Assembly (NCBI GenBank): GCA_002701555.1 | Contig: NZVS01000071.1 | Span: forward strand, 2,697 to 13,810 | DNA: 11,114 nucleotides | Direction of reading: 5' to 3' | Source: Alphaproteobacteria bacterium | Lineage (GTDB): Bacteria; Pseudomonadota; Alphaproteobacteria; Micavibrionales; Micavibrionaceae | Part shown: positions 7,201-11,114 of the stretch, in pieces | Layout of the letters: every line of letters begins with the position of its first letter | Numbering within the stretch: the stretch's first letter is position 1 | Program-made: the position numbers and the translations under genes | Notes under the pieces: generated by a model | What the model saw: the letters and a program-made list of their open reading frames with translations, nothing else | What the model was told of the DNA's origin: nothing | Databases searched by the model: none

Positions 7201-8403
7201 ATGTCTGATGAAATCGTCATTGTCTCGGCCAAAAGAACGGCTATCGGAAACTTCAACGGAACCCTTTCAAGTGTTCCTGCGACAACACTTGGTGCAGCCG
7301 CTATAAAAGCTGTTCTGGATGACAGCGGTGTATCACCTGATGCTGTTAATGACGTTTTGATGGGCAATGTTCTGGCCGCAGGGCTTGGACAAAATCCCGC
7401 ACGTCAGGCTGCGATGGAAGCTGGTTTGCCTCATTCCAAGACGGCAATGACAATCAATCAGGTCTGTGGTTCGGGGCTTCGCTCAATCGCCCTTGGTTAC
7501 CAAGCTTTGCTTGCCGGGGATGCTGATATAGTTGTTGCTGGCGGGCAAGAGAATATGAGCCTTGCACCTCATGCGGTCCACCTTCGTGATGGGATTAAAA
7601 TGGGCGATGCCAAAATGGTTGACACCATGATTAAGGATGGGCTCTGGGATGTTTATAATGACTACCACATGGGTGTAACGGCAGAAAACATAGTTGAGAA
7701 ATATGGATTTACTCGTGATGAGCAGGACGAATTTGCAGCCAACTCGCAGCAAAAAGCAGAAGCCGCAATAAAGGATGGCAAATTTAAAGATGAAATCACA
7801 CCTGTAACTGTAGCTAATCGCAAAGGGGATATCGTCTTTGAAGAGGATGAGTTTCCCCGTGCCGGAACAACTGCAGAGGGGCTTGGAAAGCTAAGGGGTG
7901 CATTCAAGAAAGATGGTACGGTTACCGCCGGGAATGCCTCGGGTATAAATGACGGTGCTGCGGCAGTTTTGTTAATGCGTGCCAGTAAGGCGAAAGAACT
8001 TGGCTTAAAGCCTTTCGCCAGTATTAAAGGCTGGGCGACTGCCGGAGTGGATCCTGCACTCATGGGTACAGGGCCTATTCCAGCGACTAAGGCGGCATTG
8101 CAAAAAGCAGGTTGGAAAATTGAAGATCTTGACTTGGTCGAGGCAAATGAAGCTTTTGCAGCGCAATCTTGCAGCGTTTTGAAAGAACTTAATCTTGATG
8201 CTAGTAAGGTTAATGTGAATGGCGGTGCCATAGCTTTAGGGCATCCAATAGGAGCGTCAGGTACGAGAGTTGTTGTGACTTTACTTCATGAAATGGCTCG
8301 CCGTGGCGCGAAAAAAGGTCTGGCTACTTTATGTATTGGTGGCGGAATGGGAATAGCGATGTGTTTTGAGCGGGATGATACACAGGAGTGGAGAGCATTG
8401 TGA
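7201..8403 (+). CDS. phaA: Acetyl-CoA C-acetyltransferase (beta-ketothiolase) PhaA
   Basis: Condenses two acetyl-CoA to acetoacetyl-CoA, the first step of PHB synthesis. The 400-residue thiolase has all the biosynthetic thiolase signatures: the acyl-carrying Cys89 in N-Q-V-C-G-S-G-L-R-S, N316 in N-E-A-F-A, H348 in ALGHPIGASG and the acid/base Cys378 in C-I-G-G-G-M-G. It opens with IVSAKRTAIGNFNGTL, typical of the family. AAGG (7191-7194), 6 bases before the ATG, supports the start. The protein runs several residues past the usual end (an Asp-Asp-Thr-Gln-Glu-Trp-Arg-Ala-Leu tail), and the codons of that tail contain the purine-rich ribosome-binding site of phaB, with which it overlaps by four bases. 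Sampled lines are about 45-53% G+C. A role in fatty-acid or ketone degradation is possible for this family, but the neighbours argue for PHB synthesis. Confidence 0.96.
   Translation: MSDEIVIVSAKRTAIGNFNGTLSSVPATTLGAAAIKAVLDDSGVSPDAVNDVLMGNVLAAGLGQNPARQAAMEAGLPHSKTAMTINQVCGSGLRSIALGYQALLAGDADIVVAGGQENMSLAPHAVHLRDGIKMGDAKMVDTMIKDGLWDVYNDYHMGVTAENIVEKYGFTRDEQDEFAANSQQKAEAAIKDGKFKDEITPVTVANRKGDIVFEEDEFPRAGTTAEGLGKLRGAFKKDGTVTAGNASGINDGAAAVLLMRASKAKELGLKPFASIKGWATAGVDPALMGTGPIPATKAALQKAGWKIEDLDLVEANEAFAAQSCSVLKELNLDASKVNVNGGAIALGHPIGASGTRVVVTLLHEMARRGAKKGLATLCIGGGMGIAMCFERDDTQEWRAL
8384..8395 (+). promoter_or_regulatory. Ribosome-binding site of phaB embedded in the end of phaA
   Basis: AGGAG (8384-8388) and GGAGAG (8390-8395) lie 11 and 4 bases before the GTG at 8400. 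They favour that start over the upstream in-frame GTG at 8388, which has no purine-rich site before it and would itself overlap AGGAG. The arrangement suggests translational coupling of phaB to phaA. Confidence 0.5.
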
Positions 8404-9125
8404 AAAAAGAAACTGCAATAGTAACAGGTGGCACGCGCGGTATAGGACTTGCCATCACCAAGGCCCTTCGCGAGGCAGGCCACCCGGTCGCAGCCATTTA
8501 TCATGGTAATGAAGAGGCGGCGCAAAAATGTTCTCGCGAAACAGGGGCAAGTGTTTACAAAGCGGATGTCTGTGACTTTGAGGCTTGTCAGAAAATGGTG
8601 ATGATGGCAGAAGACGATTTAGGGCCTGTCGGCATTGTTGTTAATAATGCCGGTATCACAAAAGATGGTGTATTACACAAAATGTCTTTAGAAGACTGGG
8701 AGAATGTTTTACGCACAAATCTATATTCTTGCTTCAACTTAAGTCGGGCTGTTATGCAAGGAATGAGAGACAGGTCGTTCGGGCGTATAATCAATATAAC
8801 CTCTATAAACGGACAAAAAGGACAGTTCGGTCAAACCAATTATTGCGCGGCTAAAGCTGGAATGATCGGCTTCACAAAAGCCTTGGCTCTTGAGGGGGCA
8901 GCGAAAAATATTACGGTAAACGCCGTCGCACCCGGATATATTGAGACGGATATGACTGCCGCTATGAAACCGGAAGTTTTACAAACCATTGTGAAACAAA
9001 TTCCAACAGGCCGTATGGGGCTGGCTGAGGAAATCGCGTCGCTGGTTGCTTATCTTTCTTCAAAAGAGGCAGGCTTTATAAACGGGGCAACAATTCCTGT
9101 AAATGGTGGCCAATATATGTGTTGA
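8400..9125 (+). CDS. phaB: Acetoacetyl-CoA reductase PhaB
   Basis: An NADPH-type short-chain dehydrogenase that reduces acetoacetyl-CoA to (R)-3-hydroxybutyryl-CoA, the monomer for PhaC. With the GTG at 8400 the protein has 241 residues, normal for PhaB. It shows the cofactor loop T-G-G-T-R-G-I-G (9-16), N-N-A-G (82-85), and the catalytic Ser135, Tyr148 and Lys152, with the S-Y gap of 13 and the Y-x-x-x-K motif. The segment INGQKGQFGQTNYCAAKAG is typical of the PhaB/FabG branch, and the C-terminus is N-G-G-Q-Y-M-C. The start overlaps the phaA stop by four bases (GTGA). FabG, the fatty-acid 3-ketoacyl-ACP reductase, is a close relative; the phaA linkage and the N-G-Q-K-G-Q-F-G-Q segment favour PhaB. 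Confidence 0.94.
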   Translation: MKKETAIVTGGTRGIGLAITKALREAGHPVAAIYHGNEEAAQKCSRETGASVYKADVCDFEACQKMVMMAEDDLGPVGIVVNNAGITKDGVLHKMSLEDWENVLRTNLYSCFNLSRAVMQGMRDRSFGRIINITSINGQKGQFGQTNYCAAKAGMIGFTKALALEGAAKNITVNAVAPGYIETDMTAAMKPEVLQTIVKQIPTGRMGLAEEIASLVAYLSSKEAGFINGATIPVNGGQYMC

Positions 9126-9177
9126 CGGAAGTTAGATCTCCCCTTTCTTTTTTGCCTTTTTGACCTATAACTTATTG

Positions 9178-9195
9178 ATGTTAAGAGCTTAACAT
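9178..9195. promoter_or_regulatory. Perfect 8-base inverted repeat upstream of the asmA-like gene
   Basis: ATGTTAAG (9178-9185) and CTTAACAT (9188-9195) are exact inverted copies with a 2-base gap, ending 26 bases before the ATG. The 2-base gap is too small for a good RNA hairpin, so a protein-binding site is more likely. TATAAC at 9166-9171 just upstream could be a -10 box. The binding protein is unknown. Confidence 0.35.
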
Positions 9196-9221
9196 TAAAC
9201 TATTAAGTCAGAGGCCGTAAG

Positions 9222-11114
9222 ATGAGCAAAGCTGTATCCGTCATAATTATACTTTTAGTCCTTATTGTTGGGGGTGCGTTAATAGCTCCTAGCATGATCG
9301 ACTGGAACAAATATAAATCTACGATTACAGAGCAGGTTCAGGCCAAGACGGGGTACACCGTAGCTATTAACGGCGACTTATCCCTTTCGGTTTTTCCTCT
9401 GCCCCACTTAAATGTTCATGACGTGACTGTTTTGAACGGTGATAATACCCTAACTAAAATTTCTGAAGTTGATGTTAGTGTCGAGCTTCTGCCTCTCTTA
9501 TCAAAAGACATCCAGATCCGCTCAGTCTCCCTTTTAGACCCTGTCATAACTCTCAATACAAATGCTGAGGGTGTGGGTAGCTGGGTCTTAGCTGAAAAAG
9601 AGCAAGCCATTGCAGAAGGAAAAGATACATCAGAAGAAGCTGAGGACGTTGCTGAAGATGCAGAAAGAAACTCCAGGCCATCTGTATCAATTGGTTCGTT
9701 TGAAATCAGTAATGGAACATTTGTTTATAAAGATGGAATTAAAGGGACGTCTACTACTGTAGAAAATATAAACCTTGAAGGTGATATGGAGTCTCTGAAA
9801 GGGCCTTTTGATGTAGAGGGTTCGCTAAATTATTCAGAAATGCCTGTTTCTTTTGATATGGAAGTAGGCGACATCACAACCGAAGGCGGTGTGCCTGTGA
9901 ATTTAAAAGCCGGCCTAGAAGATAAAGATATGGATATATCTTTCACAGGAGAAGTCGGGCTGGCCGATAAGGTTGCCAAAGGTGAATTTTCAGTGGAGGG
10001 CAGTGATTTAGACGAATGGTTAAAGTCCGCACCAAAAGGCAAATTTTCAGCATCTGGTAAAACAGTTATCAGTCAGAGCGAGATTGCTCTGGACGATTTT
10101 CAGGCACGTCTTGCTTCATTAGCATTTAAAGGTGACGTCGAAGCTGTAAATGTGAATGATGCCAATAACCGCTCTTTCAAGTTTCAGTTGACGGAAACGA
10201 GTGGCAGCAAAGGGGATGATTTACTAACGCGTATTCTCAGCGGCTCTGATATTCAGGCTAATTTTACAATGAAACCAACCGAGATAACCGTAACATCTTA
10301 CGCAGCAAACTTGAATGAGTCTGAAGTGGCAGGTAGCGCAGCATACCGTTACGCCGTTGGTGAAAATCCGGCAGCTCTGAAACTATTATTGAAAGCAGAT
10401 AGTGTAAATCTCGATAAATGGATGAATCTGGCTGATGAGAAAATGGAAAATGAAGAGGCCAAACGTGAATCGAACAACAAGGGTAATGTAAACAGCCGTT
10501 CTTCGCAGACGTCTTCTTACGGATTTTCAATTCCTTTTGCTATGGATTTGGATGCCACAATCGCACAGCTCATTGCCAAGGGCAAAACCTATAGAAACGT
10601 CAATGCGAAAATATCTGCCCGAGGCGACAAACTGGTGATAAATTCGGTTTCTGCAGATGCTGTGCATAATACTAATGTGTCAGTTCGCGGGAGTATTGAA
10701 AACACAAAGACTTTAAACGGGCTGGATTTGAACTTGGGTTTAAAAACAGGAGATGTTGAGGCGCTGGCTAGAAGTTATGATATTAATATGCCTGAAAGCG
10801 ACATTACTATCGGTTCATTGGATGCAGATGCCGCAGTTAAAGGATCTTTGGAAAACATGAGTTTTTCTGCAAAAGGGCAAGGGCAGGGCCTAACATTAAC
10901 AGCAAAAGGTATAGCGAAAACGCCGCTTGAGAAGCTAGTTCTCGAAAATCTGTCATTACGTGTTCAACACCCGAACATGGTACAGGCTGTTAAAATTTTT
11001 AGCCCTGAGTTTTCTATGGGACGATACTGGCAGAAACCAGTAGATCTAAGCACAAGTCTGTCTATGAACGATAAATCTGTACAACTAAACTCTCTCAGTG
11101 GTAAGGCCGGGCCT
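9222..11114 (+). CDS. AsmA-family inner-membrane/periplasmic protein, 3'-partial
   Basis: The frame is open for 631 codons to the right edge with no stop. AGAGG (9210-9214), 7 bases before the ATG, supports the start. Residues about 4-22 are one hydrophobic N-terminal anchor, followed by D-W-N-K-Y-K, T-G-Y and I-N-G-D-L-S-L-S-V-F-P, the recognisable AsmA N-terminal pattern. The rest is rich in alternating beta-type segments with many Asp, Gly, Ser and Thr, as expected for a long periplasmic beta-groove. An acidic low-complexity stretch (about residues 130-150, rich in Glu and Asp) interrupts the N-terminal part, and a polar Asn/Ser-rich stretch lies near residues 410-430. AsmA-like proteins are linked to outer-membrane assembly and phospholipid traffic between membranes. 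It is 96 bases after phaB with no clear terminator between, but its function does not suggest membership of the PHB operon. The total length is unknown. Confidence 0.85.
   Translation, partial: MSKAVSVIIILLVLIVGGALIAPSMIDWNKYKSTITEQVQAKTGYTVAINGDLSLSVFPLPHLNVHDVTVLNGDNTLTKISEVDVSVELLPLLSKDIQIRSVSLLDPVITLNTNAEGVGSWVLAEKEQAIAEGKDTSEEAEDVAEDAERNSRPSVSIGSFEISNGTFVYKDGIKGTSTTVENINLEGDMESLKGPFDVEGSLNYSEMPVSFDMEVGDITTEGGVPVNLKAGLEDKDMDISFTGEVGLADKVAKGEFSVEGSDLDEWLKSAPKGKFSASGKTVISQSEIALDDFQARLASLAFKGDVEAVNVNDANNRSFKFQLTETSGSKGDDLLTRILSGSDIQANFTMKPTEITVTSYAANLNESEVAGSAAYRYAVGENPAALKLLLKADSVNLDKWMNLADEKMENEEAKRESNNKGNVNSRSSQTSSYGFSIPFAMDLDATIAQLIAKGKTYRNVNAKISARGDKLVINSVSADAVHNTNVSVRGSIENTKTLNGLDLNLGLKTGDVEALARSYDINMPESDITIGSLDADAAVKGSLENMSFSAKGQGQGLTLTAKGIAKTPLEKLVLENLSLRVQHPNMVQAVKIFSPEFSMGRYWQKPVDLSTSLSMNDKSVQLNSLSGKAGP

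Noticed and set aside
7662..8231. 189-codon open frame on the - strand inside phaA
   Set aside because: It lies fully antisense to a well-conserved thiolase, its Ser/Ala/Pro-rich translation is typical of a shadow frame, and it shows no recognisable motif.
9126..9177. Terminator after phaB
   Set aside because: The region is pyrimidine-rich with T-runs, but I found no stem before them.
9181..9206. CtrA binding site (TTAA-N7-TTAA)
   Set aside because: The TTAA copies are 8, 6 and 8 bases apart, and no pair has the required 11-base step.

Overview
The window looks like chromosomal DNA from a low-to-moderate G+C alphaproteobacterium. The evidence is a PhaR-type regulator beside polyhydroxybutyrate (PHB) synthesis genes, an AsmA-family envelope protein and an EAL signalling protein. 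Hand-counted 60-base lines mostly fall at 33-45% G+C, with phaA and phaB nearer 51%. No RNA gene, mobile element or CRISPR array was seen, and I cannot name a genus with confidence.

Layout. (1) Positions 1-3543, + strand, form an envelope or secretion-type pair. First is the 3' part of a gene with a TcpQ-like C-terminal domain, as found in type IVb pilus and related outer-membrane secretion complexes. Sixteen bases later comes a 964-residue exported coiled-coil protein of unknown function. A probable rho-independent terminator follows at 3567-3597. (2) Positions 3667-5433, + strand, encode a cytoplasmic PAS-like/GGDEF/EAL protein with a degenerate GGDEF site and an apparently intact EAL site, so probably a c-di-GMP phosphodiesterase. 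(3) Positions 5434-9125 are a PHB locus: phaR on the - strand, and phaC, phaA and phaB on the + strand. The 122-base phaR-phaC divergent region carries a TATAAT box and a TGC-rich palindrome that fits a PhaR operator. (4) An AsmA-family gene starts at 9222 and runs off the right edge.

How the genes work together. PhaA condenses two acetyl-CoA, PhaB reduces acetoacetyl-CoA to (R)-3-hydroxybutyryl-CoA, and PhaC polymerises it. PhaR probably senses PHB and represses. The phaB start overlaps the phaA stop, which suggests translational coupling. PhaC is short (360 aa), with the length and catalytic spacing of class III synthases, yet no PhaE partner gene is visible. No phasin or depolymerase gene is present either.

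Nothing here is clearly a new system. The best leads are the coiled-coil partner of the TcpQ-like protein, the short PhaC with no visible partner subunit, and the phaR/phaC operator.
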